A stretch of 64,000 nt of DNA from OLB9 sp041392785 (GCA_041392785.1 JAWKLK010000008.1:62001-126000); one strand, 5' to 3'; positions 8,731 to 17,004 are shown, counted from the first letter of the stretch. The notes: generated by a model from the sequence alone, not told the origin. Translations and numbers: made by a program.

Positions 8731-9234
8731 ATGAAAAATATATTGAGTGTAGGATTGATATTAACATCATTAATAATTTTTGGGATACGCATCTCAAAAG
8801 GAATTGGGTTAAAACAAAATGTTACTGGGTATTTGAAGAGAGCAGCAGATGCCAATACAATAAAACTTGCTAATGAAGAATTGACAAAAGCTATTAATTA
8901 TTTGGAATCTAAAAATCTAACAAGTGGCTATACTTCAATCCTTTGGAAAACCCCTGATGAAGATATTGACTTTTGGTATAGAAATTTAAAAGCGAGTCAA
9001 AGTGAACTTCAAAATCTTAAATCAGAAAGTGCATTAGAAAAAACCAATGTATTGATAAAACTACGTGAGACATTATTAGATTCAGGACAAAAAACTAAAG
9101 TGACTGTACCAGCAGGTTTGGCAGTATTCCCAAATAATAAACTATGGGCATTTTTAATGTCAATAGCAATGCTATCTTGTTTCATAGGCTTTATTATTCC
9201 AGCAATAGAGGCTGATAAGAAATCAAAAAAGTAA
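8731..9234 (+). CDS. Hypothetical membrane protein with two membrane helices
   Basis: 167 residues. An N-terminal hydrophobic helix (about 4-20) and a C-terminal helix (about 137-160) flank a roughly 115-residue extracytoplasmic, mostly helical region with many Leu, Glu and Lys. I do not recognise a named family. It stands alone between two palindromic intergenic segments and has a plausible AT-rich leader. Base use resembles the next three genes, consistent with a block of accessory genes inserted between hsdM and the Rrf2 gene. Confidence 0.75.
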   Translation: MKNILSVGLILTSLIIFGIRISKGIGLKQNVTGYLKRAADANTIKLANEELTKAINYLESKNLTSGYTSILWKTPDEDIDFWYRNLKASQSELQNLKSESALEKTNVLIKLRETLLDSGQKTKVTVPAGLAVFPNNKLWAFLMSIAMLSCFIGFIIPAIEADKKSKK

Positions 9235-9249
9235 ACAGCCACCAACTAT

Positions 9250-9292
9250 GTGTAAATAGAGTAGCAGCTAAACGCAGTTTCTCCATTTACAC
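9250..9292. repeat. Intergenic hairpin
   Basis: GTGTAAATAGAG (9250-9261) pairs with CTCCATTTACAC (9281-9292) at 11 of 12 positions around a 19-base loop. It lies between two unrelated accessory genes. There is no T-run after it, so it is not a typical terminator; it looks like a palindromic repeat element. Confidence 0.65.
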
Positions 9293-9330
9293 TAAACGCT
9301 AGTGACAACCTTAAAAGACAAATTACAAAA

Positions 9331-10299
9331 ATGACTAAAGGAAATAAAATATTAACAATCCTAAATTTTCTAATTATAGTTTTATCCAATCAGATGTTTG
9401 GACAAAATACTTTAACAAAGGAAATTCTTTGGACAACAGATTGGAGTCCAAATGGGAAGTACCTAGCTATTGGTGGAAACATTGATACGCTAAAAATTTA
9501 TTGCGAAGGAAATTTACAGCTGTACAAATCTTTTCCCGTAAAGAATACAATTACTCGAATAAAATGGCATCCTTCATTAAACATAATTGCCGTAACAATA
9601 CAAATGTCAGACGAAAAATCTTTTATTCTCAATCTAAATACAAATGAGAAAATTGAATTAAATGGCATTTCACCAGACGGTGCTAGAGGCGTAGATTGGA
9701 ACTATACAGGTGAATATTTAGCAGTTGCAGACAATGACGGACAAATATTGATTTATGATATTAATGGTAAATTAATCAGAAAATTTGTAAATCAAGTTAA
9801 CTCAACCAAAGGAATTACTGCGCTTGATTGGCATCCTAAAAAAGATATTCTTACAACCGTAACTGACAAAATTCGCTTTCTTGACATTGAAGGAAATTTA
9901 TTAAAATCTATAAAGCATAGACAAGAAGACGTAATGTTGTTAAGTATTGCTTGGCACAAATCAGGTGATTTTTTTGTTACAGGAGATTATGGTGACGAAA
10001 AAGACAAATCGTTACTACAATATTGGAACGAACAAGGCGAACTTTTAAAAACCATTGACATCAGCAAAGGAGAATATAGAAATTTGGCTTGGAATCCAAA
10101 AGGTGACAGACTTGCATCAGCGAGTGACGCATTAAGAATTTGGGACACAAATGGAAATGTTATTTCAGAAGGTAGTTCAAAAGACTATTTATGGGGAGTT
10201 TCTTGGAATGAAAAAGGAAATAAAATTATTACATCAAGTATAGAACAAAGTATAATACTTTGGAATAAAAAAGCGAAAAGAATAAAGACGATGGAATAA
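9331..10299 (+). CDS. Secreted WD40-repeat protein
   Basis: 322 residues with an N-terminal signal peptide (hydrophobic stretch about 8-22, then MFGQNT). The rest is WD40-like blades of about 40 residues marked by WSPNGKYLAIGG, WHPSLNIIAV, WNYTGEYLAVAD, WHPKKDILTTV, WHKSGDFFVTGD, WNPKGDRLASAS and WNEKGNKIITSS. Seven blades are visible, enough for one closed propeller. Such proteins usually serve as periplasmic or surface binding scaffolds; the partner is unknown. It is a single gene bounded by palindromic intergenic sequence, with no operon partner. Confidence 0.85.
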   Translation: MTKGNKILTILNFLIIVLSNQMFGQNTLTKEILWTTDWSPNGKYLAIGGNIDTLKIYCEGNLQLYKSFPVKNTITRIKWHPSLNIIAVTIQMSDEKSFILNLNTNEKIELNGISPDGARGVDWNYTGEYLAVADNDGQILIYDINGKLIRKFVNQVNSTKGITALDWHPKKDILTTVTDKIRFLDIEGNLLKSIKHRQEDVMLLSIAWHKSGDFFVTGDYGDEKDKSLLQYWNEQGELLKTIDISKGEYRNLAWNPKGDRLASASDALRIWDTNGNVISEGSSKDYLWGVSWNEKGNKIITSSIEQSIILWNKKAKRIKTME

Positions 10300-10478
10300 A
10301 GGGCAGCCACCCACGTCGGTTTAGCAATATGGCGGCTGAGTTACTTCTAATAAATATTGTTCAAGTATTGGGCTGACGGTTTTCAAATGCATCTTCTTTA
10401 CTAAGAAACTGAAATTAAGATGATTGACTTGCAAAGAATTTATACAAAACAAGTAACTTTACTCCTTAATTTTAAAAA

Positions 10479-11144
10479 ATGTATAAAAATCTTTTAATTA
10501 TTATTCTTACTTTATTTACAATAATTATTCTGAAAGCCCAAAATTACACTGTGCAAGAAGTGGCTCAAATGTATATTGAAGGAATTGTACACAACAATAA
10601 AAGTTCACTAAAAAAGTTAAATGATTATATAAAGCCTGCATTTTCTCAGAAAGAATATGAAGAAGGTCACTACTTTATTGAAAGACCTACTTTGGAGGAA
10701 TTTGCAAATAATGAAGCAAGAAATTTTGTAAATGCACTTGAAAAGGATAATGATGAAGAGTTGAAGAATGCAATGTATTACTATTTTTTAGAAGAAGGCA
10801 AAGGTGTTCAAGGTAGCAAATGTACTATAACAAATATAACCATTTCAAGTAATAAAAGAAAAGCCAAATCTGCGAAAGTTGAATATACTTGTGAAATGCC
10901 TAATATTAACTTTGATGTTGAGCCAAATATCACATCACAAAGTTCTGGCAAAGAAATAGCTGCTTATTATGATGTGTTAACTAAAAGATTTCAAGTGGCT
11001 AATAAATTAAAAATAGCAAATCTTGATTTTGAACTTAAAGGAAAGGTCAATAAAGAAACTAATCAAATTGTTTGGTATGCATTATTTCCAACATTTATTA
11101 ACCAAGAGATTAATATGAAACTTACAGATTCGGAAATTAATTAA
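10479..11144 (+). CDS. Hypothetical secreted protein
   Basis: 221 residues. The first 20 (KNLLIIILTLFTIIILKAQ) form a signal peptide with a Bacteroidota-like A-Q cleavage region, and the mature part is charged with no second membrane helix. The layout (helical N-terminal half, beta-rich C-terminal half) is reminiscent of DUF4878/NTF2-like lipoproteins, but I cannot assign a family. The upstream 180 bases hold a palindrome (CAGCCACC paired with GGCGGCTG) near 10304-10336. It probably belongs to the same accessory block as its neighbours. Confidence 0.7.
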   Translation: MYKNLLIIILTLFTIIILKAQNYTVQEVAQMYIEGIVHNNKSSLKKLNDYIKPAFSQKEYEEGHYFIERPTLEEFANNEARNFVNALEKDNDEELKNAMYYYFLEEGKGVQGSKCTITNITISSNKRKAKSAKVEYTCEMPNINFDVEPNITSQSSGKEIAAYYDVLTKRFQVANKLKIANLDFELKGKVNKETNQIVWYALFPTFINQEINMKLTDSEIN

Positions 11145-11332
11145 TACTGACATTAATATGGACCTACCAAAAGCGAAGCAGAATTGCAAGGTTGAGCATT
11201 TGAAAAAACTCTGCAATTATATTGATAAAATAAGTGAAATGAAGCATATGTCTAATATTAATACCTAATATTCATACATTTTGCTGACCCGAAAACAAAC
11301 AGAATTTTGTAATCTTTAAAACAATAATTAAA

Positions 11333-12028
11333 ATGACAAAAAAAATCTTATCGCTAACACTTCTTACAGCATTATTTTTTACTTCTTGCAAGGAGGGTAC
11401 AAAAACAGACAAAGCAGAAAAATTGACAACTCAAGATACAGTTGCGAAAACAAGTGACGAAATTGTAAACAAAACTTCCACAGATAAAGAAGGGAAAAAA
11501 TTAGAAATGACTTTTAATAACACAAAAGACATTGTAACCTTAAAATTCAATGGTGAAACTATCGAATTGTTAGGACAAAAACCTGCTTCTGGTATATTGT
11601 ATAAAAATGAAAACTATGAGTTGTCAGGTAAAGGAGATGACATAGAGTTGACTAAAAATGGCAAGATAATTTTTGTAACTAAAAGTGACAATATAATAAC
11701 ATTGGAGAATCAAAATAATGAAGACAAAATTGCTAATATGAAACAAAATAATAAAACGGATATGCCGACTTGGTGGGTTGGTAAGCATTTTGAAAACAAT
11801 AGACCTTTAAGTAAAAATCCAGAAGAAGGTGGACCTGATTTTTTGACAATAAATCAAGACAAAACTGCGACATATAAAGTGGGAGATATAGTAGAAGATA
11901 TGACTTGGAAAGTAAATGGAACATCTTTAACTTTTAAAAGCAAATCGACAGCAAGGGAAGTTATTTTTATAATAGATGACTCATATTTAATGGATAGCTA
12001 TGGTACAAAATGGACTGTAAAAAAATAA
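11333..12028 (+). CDS. Lipoprotein with a MliC-like lysozyme-inhibitor domain
   Basis: 231 residues. The lipobox FTSC places the lipidated Cys at residue 19. Residues about 58-122 (VTLKFNGETIEL, then KPASGILYKNENY, then KGDDIELTKNG) follow the MliC/PliC pattern of C-type lysozyme inhibitors: a beta strand, the SG-xxY segment and a KGD-x-x-L turn. The C-terminal 90 residues (WWVGKHF... WKVNGTSLTF) resemble a lipocalin-like beta domain. The predicted place is the outer membrane or periplasm, where a MliC domain would shield peptidoglycan from lysozyme; this is inferred from pattern only. It is the last gene before the Rrf2 module. Confidence 0.72.
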   Translation: MTKKILSLTLLTALFFTSCKEGTKTDKAEKLTTQDTVAKTSDEIVNKTSTDKEGKKLEMTFNNTKDIVTLKFNGETIELLGQKPASGILYKNENYELSGKGDDIELTKNGKIIFVTKSDNIITLENQNNEDKIANMKQNNKTDMPTWWVGKHFENNRPLSKNPEEGGPDFLTINQDKTATYKVGDIVEDMTWKVNGTSLTFKSKSTAREVIFIIDDSYLMDSYGTKWTVKK

Positions 12029-12380
12029 AACTGCTGCTAATATCTTCTGGGACCGTGGCCAATCAAGCTGACACAAAAACAACCGAGTTTTGACTTCCAA
12101 ACTGACTTTCGGACAATAAAAACTTGCCTGACAATTCCAATAAAACTCGACATTGACTTGACCAGTTTCCAGACACACAAGCCAATGCTATGTTTTAAAA
12201 TTTTCGCACCACACATTTAAATATATAATTTTAGCCAACCCACATTGACACATTTGCAAAACCGTACAAACCAAAACACTATCCAAATTTTGCAAAAGAA
12301 CCAGTTCTCACAACCAACTAAAGTGTATTTAAATCTATTGAATTGCAATTTCATAAAACTGTTTAGGAACATTGTTGAAA

Positions 12381-12410
12381 AATATAGTGGACAAAAATAT
12401 CCACTATATT
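12381..12410. promoter_or_regulatory. Operator 1: perfect 11-bp inverted repeat upstream of rrf2
   Basis: AATATAGTGGA (12381-12391) and TCCACTATATT (12400-12410) are exact inverted arms around an 8-base spacer. The site lies 38 bases before the rrf2 ATG, just upstream of the TATATTTG -7 box, where a bound repressor would block RNA polymerase. Twenty of 24 bases recur at 12897-12920. Confidence 0.8.
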
Positions 12411-12421
12411 GAAAACTTCCC

Positions 12422-12429
12422 TATATTTG
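12422..12429 (+). promoter_or_regulatory. TAnnTTTG -7 box of the rrf2 promoter
   Basis: TATATTTG fits the Bacteroidota -7 consensus, 18 bases before the rrf2 start. Operator 1 covers the region where the -33 element would be. Confidence 0.5.
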
Positions 12430-12447
12430 CATCAAATTAAGTGAGAA

Positions 12448-12882
12448 ATGTTTTCAAAAGCTTGTGAATACGGTATTAGAGCGTCCATTTTCATCGCAGA
12501 GCAATCGCAAAAAGATAAGAAAGTGAGTTTGAAAGAAGTTGCTGCCGCCATTGAATCGCCTGCAGCATATACTTCTAAAATACTTCAGCAACTTTCAAAA
12601 AATAATATTATTATCTCTGAGAAAGGACCAACAGGCGGGTTTTCAATGGATAATACGAAGTTAGAAAAAGTAAAATTAAGTACAATTGTATTTGCAATTG
12701 ACGGAGATAATATTTACAATGGTTGTGGATTAGGATTAAAAAAATGTAATGAGAAACAACCCTGCCCTGTCCACAATCAATTTAAACTTATTAGAGACGA
12801 ACTAAAAAAAATGCTAGAAACAACAAGCGTAAAATCATTGGCAATAGACTATGAAAAAGGGCAAACCTTTTTGAAAAGATAA
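12448..12882 (+). CDS. Rrf2-family (NsrR/IscR-like) iron-sulfur regulator
   Basis: 144 residues, standard Rrf2 length. The winged helix is at residues about 10-60 (VSLKEVAAAI, then AAYTSKILQQLS, then KGPTGGFSM). Three Cys spaced C-x6-C-x5-C (GCGLGLKKC, then PCPVH, around residues 92-105) can bind an Fe-S cluster, the NO-, iron- or redox-sensing feature of NsrR and IscR. It heads the haem/di-iron gene run and has one palindrome before its own start and a near copy before the next gene, so autoregulation plus control of the operon is likely. NO is the most probable signal given RIC, globin and hemerythrin downstream; this is inferred. Confidence 0.9.
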   Translation: MFSKACEYGIRASIFIAEQSQKDKKVSLKEVAAAIESPAAYTSKILQQLSKNNIIISEKGPTGGFSMDNTKLEKVKLSTIVFAIDGDNIYNGCGLGLKKCNEKQPCPVHNQFKLIRDELKKMLETTSVKSLAIDYEKGQTFLKR

Positions 12883-12896
12883 AAAAATTTGAATTA

Positions 12897-12920
12897 ATAG
12901 TGGACAATAATGTCCAATAC
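12897..12920. promoter_or_regulatory. Operator 2: Rrf2-type palindrome upstream of the oxidase gene
   Basis: ATAGTGGACAATAATGTCC continuing into AATAC matches operator 1 at 20 of 24 bases. Its core TGGACA-ATAA-TGTCCA (12901-12916) is a perfect inverted repeat. It lies 12 bases before the ATG of the next gene. Two matching palindromes flanking one regulator gene are strong evidence of a shared binding protein. Confidence 0.8.
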
Positions 12921-12928
12921 ATATAAAG

Positions 12929-14680
12929 ATGGAAACAAAAAATATATTCAGCGAATCAGGCATCATCATTACACTGTTGTTAATTGCAATACCAGTAATT
13001 GTTGCTTCGATACTTTTAATCATTAAAGCCAAGAATATTCTAAAAAATTTCTTGAAGGAAAAAGAACTAGAAAAATTCAATAAGTATTTAAAAAGTTTAA
13101 GCCCCGAAGAAGTTCAAAAATTAGAACAACGAAAAAAGGAACTTGAATTTTCTCTATCTGATAATGAATTGGCAGGAGATAGCACACCTATTGATGCAAA
13201 AGGGTTAATTGATAATGTAAGCGAAGCTAATTCGTTGCGATTTATAGAACAAAAGAAAAAAAGTCAACCAAGACCTTATATTGAACCCGACTTGACTAAG
13301 CTTATTCTATGGTATTTGGGATGTGCTACCTTTTGGTTGTTGTTTGGAACTACCGTAGGTGAGTATGTTGGGATTAAATTTATTGCACCCGATGTAGACC
13401 ATAACAGTTGGCTGAGTTTTGGAAGATTACGACCTGTACATACCAACGCTGTATTTTGGGGATGGGCATCTTTAGCGATGATGGGCTTGGCTTATTATGT
13501 TATTCCGAGAGTGAGTAATGTGCCAATTGCTTGTGTAAAAACAGGTTATCGTACCCTTGTTCTAATGAATGCTTCTGTTATTCTTGGTAGTTTGCTTTTA
13601 ATGGCTGGCATCAACAATGGTGGTGGCGAATACAGGGAATATATCTGGCCTGTGATGGCATTGTTTGGCATTGGTGTTATCATTTCATTAGAAAACCTTT
13701 ATAAAACCATAGCCAAAAGAAAAACCAAAGAAATCTACGTATCCAATTGGTACATTATTTCCGCAATGATGTTTCTATTGGTGATTGCAGTGGTTGCTTA
13801 TTGGCCTAGTTGGCAAAATGGCTTGGGAGAAACCATTGTACAAGGGTATTATATGCATCAGGGCGTAGGAATGTGGTTTATGCTTTTCAATCTTGGCTTG
13901 ATGTATTATTTTCTGCCTCAACAATTAAACAAGCCCATCTACTCATATAGCTTAGGGATATTGGCATTTTGGGCTCAAATTCTTTTCTATACACTTATCG
14001 GAACGCACCATTTTATATTTAGTGCCATACCTTGGTGGTTACAAACAGTCGCTATTGTAGGAAGTGCTGGAATGACTATTCCCGTAATTGCAGGAACTAC
14101 AAACTTCTTAATGACCTTCAAGGATTCTTGGAACAAACTCTCAAGCAGTTACACACTTCCCTTCTATTTAATTGGTATCATCTTTTATTTCACAGGCTCA
14201 CTACAAGGTACAGCAGAAGCTTTCCGATTCACCAATTTAGTTTGGCATTTTACAGATTTTACCGTTGCACATTCTCACCTCACAATGTATGGAATCATAT
14301 GCTTTATGCTTTGGGGCTTCATTTATACCAGTGTACCAAGAATGACAGGAAAAGAACCGCCTCAAATTACGGTTGGTGCTCATTTTTGGCTGGCATTGAT
14401 AGGTTTACTTTTTTATACTTTTCCTTTGATGTACGGCTCTACATTAAGGGGTTTAATGTGGATGGGAGGCACTAGTTCATTTACTGAAAGCGTAGAATTG
14501 ATGGCTCCTTACTGGCTTTGGCGTGCCATTGGTGGCTCATTGATGTGGCTTTCGCACATTTTGTTTGCCTACAATTTTTATGTAATGGTAAAACGAAAAG
14601 AAGAAATCATCATACCAACTTCACCCATAGAAATTTTAAAAGTAAAGGAGAAATTGGATAAACAAACTGCTATAAATTAA
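12929..14680 (+). CDS. ccoN: cbb3-like haem-copper oxidase catalytic subunit (CcoN-like)
   Basis: A 583-residue integral membrane protein of the C-type haem-copper family. All expected ligands are visible: His171 (RLRPVHT, low-spin haem), His310 (YYMHQGVG, CuB), His360-His361 (GTHHF, CuB), His448 and His450 (VAHSH, high- and low-spin haem). Tyr354, six residues before the His pair, occupies the position of the catalytic Tyr of cbb3 oxidases. The Glu that follows the first metal His in cNorB is Gly here, so an oxidase is favoured over a classical NO reductase. An N-terminal extension of about 115 residues has one membrane helix and a charged helical segment. The context (Rrf2 operator, RIC, globin) suggests use at low oxygen or under NO. 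Confidence 0.9.
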   Translation: METKNIFSESGIIITLLLIAIPVIVASILLIIKAKNILKNFLKEKELEKFNKYLKSLSPEEVQKLEQRKKELEFSLSDNELAGDSTPIDAKGLIDNVSEANSLRFIEQKKKSQPRPYIEPDLTKLILWYLGCATFWLLFGTTVGEYVGIKFIAPDVDHNSWLSFGRLRPVHTNAVFWGWASLAMMGLAYYVIPRVSNVPIACVKTGYRTLVLMNASVILGSLLLMAGINNGGGEYREYIWPVMALFGIGVIISLENLYKTIAKRKTKEIYVSNWYIISAMMFLLVIAVVAYWPSWQNGLGETIVQGYYMHQGVGMWFMLFNLGLMYYFLPQQLNKPIYSYSLGILAFWAQILFYTLIGTHHFIFSAIPWWLQTVAIVGSAGMTIPVIAGTTNFLMTFKDSWNKLSSSYTLPFYLIGIIFYFTGSLQGTAEAFRFTNLVWHFTDFTVAHSHLTMYGIICFMLWGFIYTSVPRMTGKEPPQITVGAHFWLALIGLLFYTFPLMYGSTLRGLMWMGGTSSFTESVELMAPYWLWRAIGGSLMWLSHILFAYNFYVMVKRKEEIIIPTSPIEILKVKEKLDKQTAIN

Positions 14681-14690
14681 AAAGAGACCA

Positions 14691-15698
14691 ATGGAATTTT
14701 TCAACAATCATAAACAATTATTCAGTGCGGCTTTAGGTTTATTTGTTGGCCTAACGATAATCATAGCCCTTATGCCTGCCATTAACAATCAAGAACACAA
14801 TGCTCCATTGCCCGGCTATGAGCCATTGAGTCAAGAAGCCTATTTAGGCAAAAAAAGTTTTATTGCTAACGGCTGTGTGGCTTGTCATACCCAACAAGTT
14901 AGAAATATAGAGATGGACAATGTTTGGGGCAGCAGGCCAGGAATACCAGCTGATTATGCTGGCATTGAGAGAACGGATTTTTGGAGAAACACTGCTACAC
15001 TTATGGGCACGGAAAGAACTGGCCCTGATTTAACCAATATCGGTTCTCGACAGCCAAGTCTAGCCTGGAATTTATTGCACCTCTACCAACCTAGGGCAGT
15101 AGTAGAAAAATCGATAATGCCTGCTTATCCCTGGTTATTTGAAGTGAAAAATGAAATTAGTGAAAATAAGGTTGAAGTAGTAGTGCCTGATGTGTATAGA
15201 AAAGGGGTTAGCGGTAAGATTGTCGCTACACAAGAAGCACTCCATTTGGTAGCCTATCTTCAAAGTCTTAAACAAACGCATCTACCTGATGGAAAAACAC
15301 CAATCGAATTTTTGTACAAAAAAGAAGAAAAACCAGAGGTAGCAAATGGAAACAATACCAACCTGCCAAATGGTAAATTATTATATACCAATAACTGTAT
15401 GAGTTGCCACCAATCTAATGGAGAAGGACTTAAAGGGGCTTTCCCATCATTAAAGGATAGCCCGATAGTTTTGGGTAATGACATCGAATTATTCGTCAAT
15501 ATTATTATGCTTGGTTATGATGCCAGACCAGAATATGCAGTTATGAATGCAGTAGGTTTGGATAATAACCTAACCCCTGAAGAAGTTACCGCCATTATTA
15601 ATCACGAAAAAACAAGTTGGGGTAATAATGCCAAGACAGTAACTCCCGAAGAAGTAAAAAAAATAATGGACATAATAAATCTCACTGCAAAAAAATAA
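14691..15698 (+). CDS. Di-heme cytochrome c, CcoO-CcoP-like fusion
   Basis: 335 residues with one N-terminal membrane anchor (about 8-30) and two c-type haem sites. The first domain is CcoO-like: CVACH (62-66), then GPDLTNIG and SIMPAYPW with the Met ligand about residue 143. The second is a small CcoP-like domain with CMSCH (236-240) and a C-terminal helix. It starts 10 bases after the ccoN stop. The fusion would replace the usual separate CcoO and di-heme CcoP and would feed electrons to the CcoN-like subunit on the periplasmic side. No separate ccoG, ccoS or ccoH is in the window. Confidence 0.9.
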   Translation: MEFFNNHKQLFSAALGLFVGLTIIIALMPAINNQEHNAPLPGYEPLSQEAYLGKKSFIANGCVACHTQQVRNIEMDNVWGSRPGIPADYAGIERTDFWRNTATLMGTERTGPDLTNIGSRQPSLAWNLLHLYQPRAVVEKSIMPAYPWLFEVKNEISENKVEVVVPDVYRKGVSGKIVATQEALHLVAYLQSLKQTHLPDGKTPIEFLYKKEEKPEVANGNNTNLPNGKLLYTNNCMSCHQSNGEGLKGAFPSLKDSPIVLGNDIELFVNIIMLGYDARPEYAVMNAVGLDNNLTPEEVTAIINHEKTSWGNNAKTVTPEEVKKIMDIINLTAKK

Positions 15699-15702
15699 AA
15701 TA

Positions 15703-15945
15703 ATGGATTTTAAAGAAATTTGGCTAGAGACACTTATAACAAACACACCTCAAGAAGGTAGAGAATTGGCTATTAAAATGGCAAGAAAAAGTATCGCCGC
15801 TATTCAAACAGATAGCGAAGTCAGAAAAAAATTAAGAGACGATTATGCCAATGACACCTCTCAACTCATTGCTTCTGCAAATGTGATTGCTATTGAATTT
15901 CAAACAATTGCTAAAGCAAACAATTTTTGGAAAAATGAAAAATAA
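15703..15945 (+). CDS. Small conserved-looking cytosolic protein of the oxidase operon
   Basis: 80 residues, mostly helical (WLETLITNTP, then RELAIKMARKSIAAIQ, then LIASANVIAIEFQ), with no membrane helix, no Cys and no haem motif. I do not recognise the family. It starts 4 bases after the di-heme gene and overlaps the next start (15935), so it is surely co-translated with the oxidase genes. Possible roles are a small assembly or regulatory partner. Confidence 0.7.
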   Translation: MDFKEIWLETLITNTPQEGRELAIKMARKSIAAIQTDSEVRKKLRDDYANDTSQLIASANVIAIEFQTIAKANNFWKNEK

Positions 15946-16201
15946 ATTCAAATATCTCATATCCGTGCTGATTATTTTTATAGCTCAAATAGCTATTGCC
16001 TGCCCTGTGTGCGAAAAACAACAACCTAAAATTACGCAGGGGTTAACACACGGATCAGGACCGCAAAGCAACTGGGATTGGTTAATCATCGCCATTATTT
16101 CTCTTATCACGATTTTGACATTGATTTATTCCATAAAATATCTAATAAAACCTGGTGAGAAAAATAAAGAACATATCAAACAATCAATCTTAAGCAATTA
16201 G
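15935..16201 (+). CDS. Small membrane protein with a CPVC motif
   Basis: 88 residues from the ATG at 15935, which overlaps the upstream stop; a longer frame opening at 15887 would bury more of the upstream gene. A hydrophobic segment (about 5-20) leads into ACPVCEKQQPK, then GLTHGSGPQSNWDW, then a second membrane helix (about 47-68). The C-x-x-C next to the membrane and the following His could bind metal or act in thiol chemistry, perhaps in copper or haem delivery to the oxidase; this is a guess from position and motif. Confidence 0.7.
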   Translation: MKNKFKYLISVLIIFIAQIAIACPVCEKQQPKITQGLTHGSGPQSNWDWLIIAIISLITILTLIYSIKYLIKPGEKNKEHIKQSILSN

Positions 16202-16206
16202 AAAAG

Positions 16207-16611
16207 ATGGAAGAATATAAAAGCAAAATCAAACTTTTTGTGGATGATGAACACCACCCCGTAATTGAGTTAGTTCCACCTGTGCAATTTGATTTAGACA
16301 CAAGCAAATTAACAGATGGCGAGCATACTTTAAAACTCATTAGCAAATCACCCACTGGTAGAGAAGGCATTAGGAAGATAAAATTTATTGTCAAAAATGG
16401 TCCGGCTATTACCGTGGAAGGATTGAGTGATAATAGCGTGGTTGATGGAGTTATTCCGCTTATGATTAATGCTTATGACAAAGGCAATCAAAAAAAATTC
16501 ATCATTGAAGGAAGTGAAACTCCACAAAGTATTCCTAGTTGGCTTTGGATTTTGCTCATTGGTTTTTTGGGTTGGGCTGCATATTACTTCATCGCTTATT
16601 TTAATCTATAA
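16207..16611 (+). CDS. Tail-anchored Ig-like protein of the oxidase operon
   Basis: 134 residues. The first 100 are predicted beta strands in an Ig-like or cupredoxin-like arrangement (IELVPPVQFDLDTSKLTDGEHTL is split across two strands), without Cys or an obvious metal site. Residues about 112-130 (SWLWILLIGFLGWAAYYF) form a C-terminal membrane anchor. There is no N-terminal signal peptide, so insertion is by the tail. It sits between the CPVC protein and the globin, 5 and 3 bases from them. It is probably an accessory subunit of the oxidase. Confidence 0.7.
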   Translation: MEEYKSKIKLFVDDEHHPVIELVPPVQFDLDTSKLTDGEHTLKLISKSPTGREGIRKIKFIVKNGPAITVEGLSDNSVVDGVIPLMINAYDKGNQKKFIIEGSETPQSIPSWLWILLIGFLGWAAYYFIAYFNL

Positions 16612-16614
16612 AAA

Positions 16615-17004
16615 ATGCAAAAAGACATATCAAATATAGACGACATAAAGCTTTTAGTAGATCACTTTTACGGCAAAGTTCGAAATGACGAAAAACTAAA
16701 AGATATTTTCAACAATGTAATACAAGACCGGTGGCCAGCACATTTAGAAAAAATGTATCGCTTTTGGCAAACTGTTTTGTTAGATGAGCACACCTATTAT
16801 GGCAGTCCGTTTGTACCTCACGCAAAACTGCCTGTTGGCAGTGAACATTTCAATCGATGGCTAAAATTGTTTTGTGAAACGGTGGATGAAAATTTTGTGG
16901 GAGAAAAAGCGGAACGAATGATATGGCAAGGGCAACGAATGGCAGAAATGTTTCAATCAAAAATTGAATATTACAAAAACAACCCTTCAATTCCATTACT
17001 ATGA
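16615..17004 (+). CDS. Group III truncated hemoglobin
   Basis: 129 residues, the usual size of group III (P-type) truncated globins. Hallmarks are LVDHFYGKVRND at the N-terminus, FWQTVLLDEHTY, FVPHAKLP, and HFNRWLKLF, which carries the proximal His. Globins of this group bind O2 and NO and are found with NO-responsive genes in several bacteria. The stop overlaps the next start (ATGA), so it is translated with the membrane protein that follows. In this operon it is a candidate NO scavenger or dioxygenase. Confidence 0.92.
   Translation: MQKDISNIDDIKLLVDHFYGKVRNDEKLKDIFNNVIQDRWPAHLEKMYRFWQTVLLDEHTYYGSPFVPHAKLPVGSEHFNRWLKLFCETVDENFVGEKAERMIWQGQRMAEMFQSKIEYYKNNPSIPLL

Larger units (their letters stand above)
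12029..12447. other. Gene-free stretch upstream of the Rrf2 gene
   Basis: No reading frame is convincing. The distal part contains GCCAACCCACATTGACAC, which resembles the GCCAACGC-type intergenic repeats at 8294-8380. The proximal 70 bases hold the Rrf2 operator and a -7 box, listed separately. Confidence 0.5.

Noticed and set aside
8293..10478. Integron cassette array
   Set aside because: Single genes with hairpins between them suggested it, but I find no paired RYYYAAC and GTTRRRY core sites and no integrase gene.
12929..14680. Classical NorB nitric oxide reductase
   Set aside because: The active site has the oxidase Tyr and lacks the NorB Glu, so cbb3-like is the better call despite the NO context.
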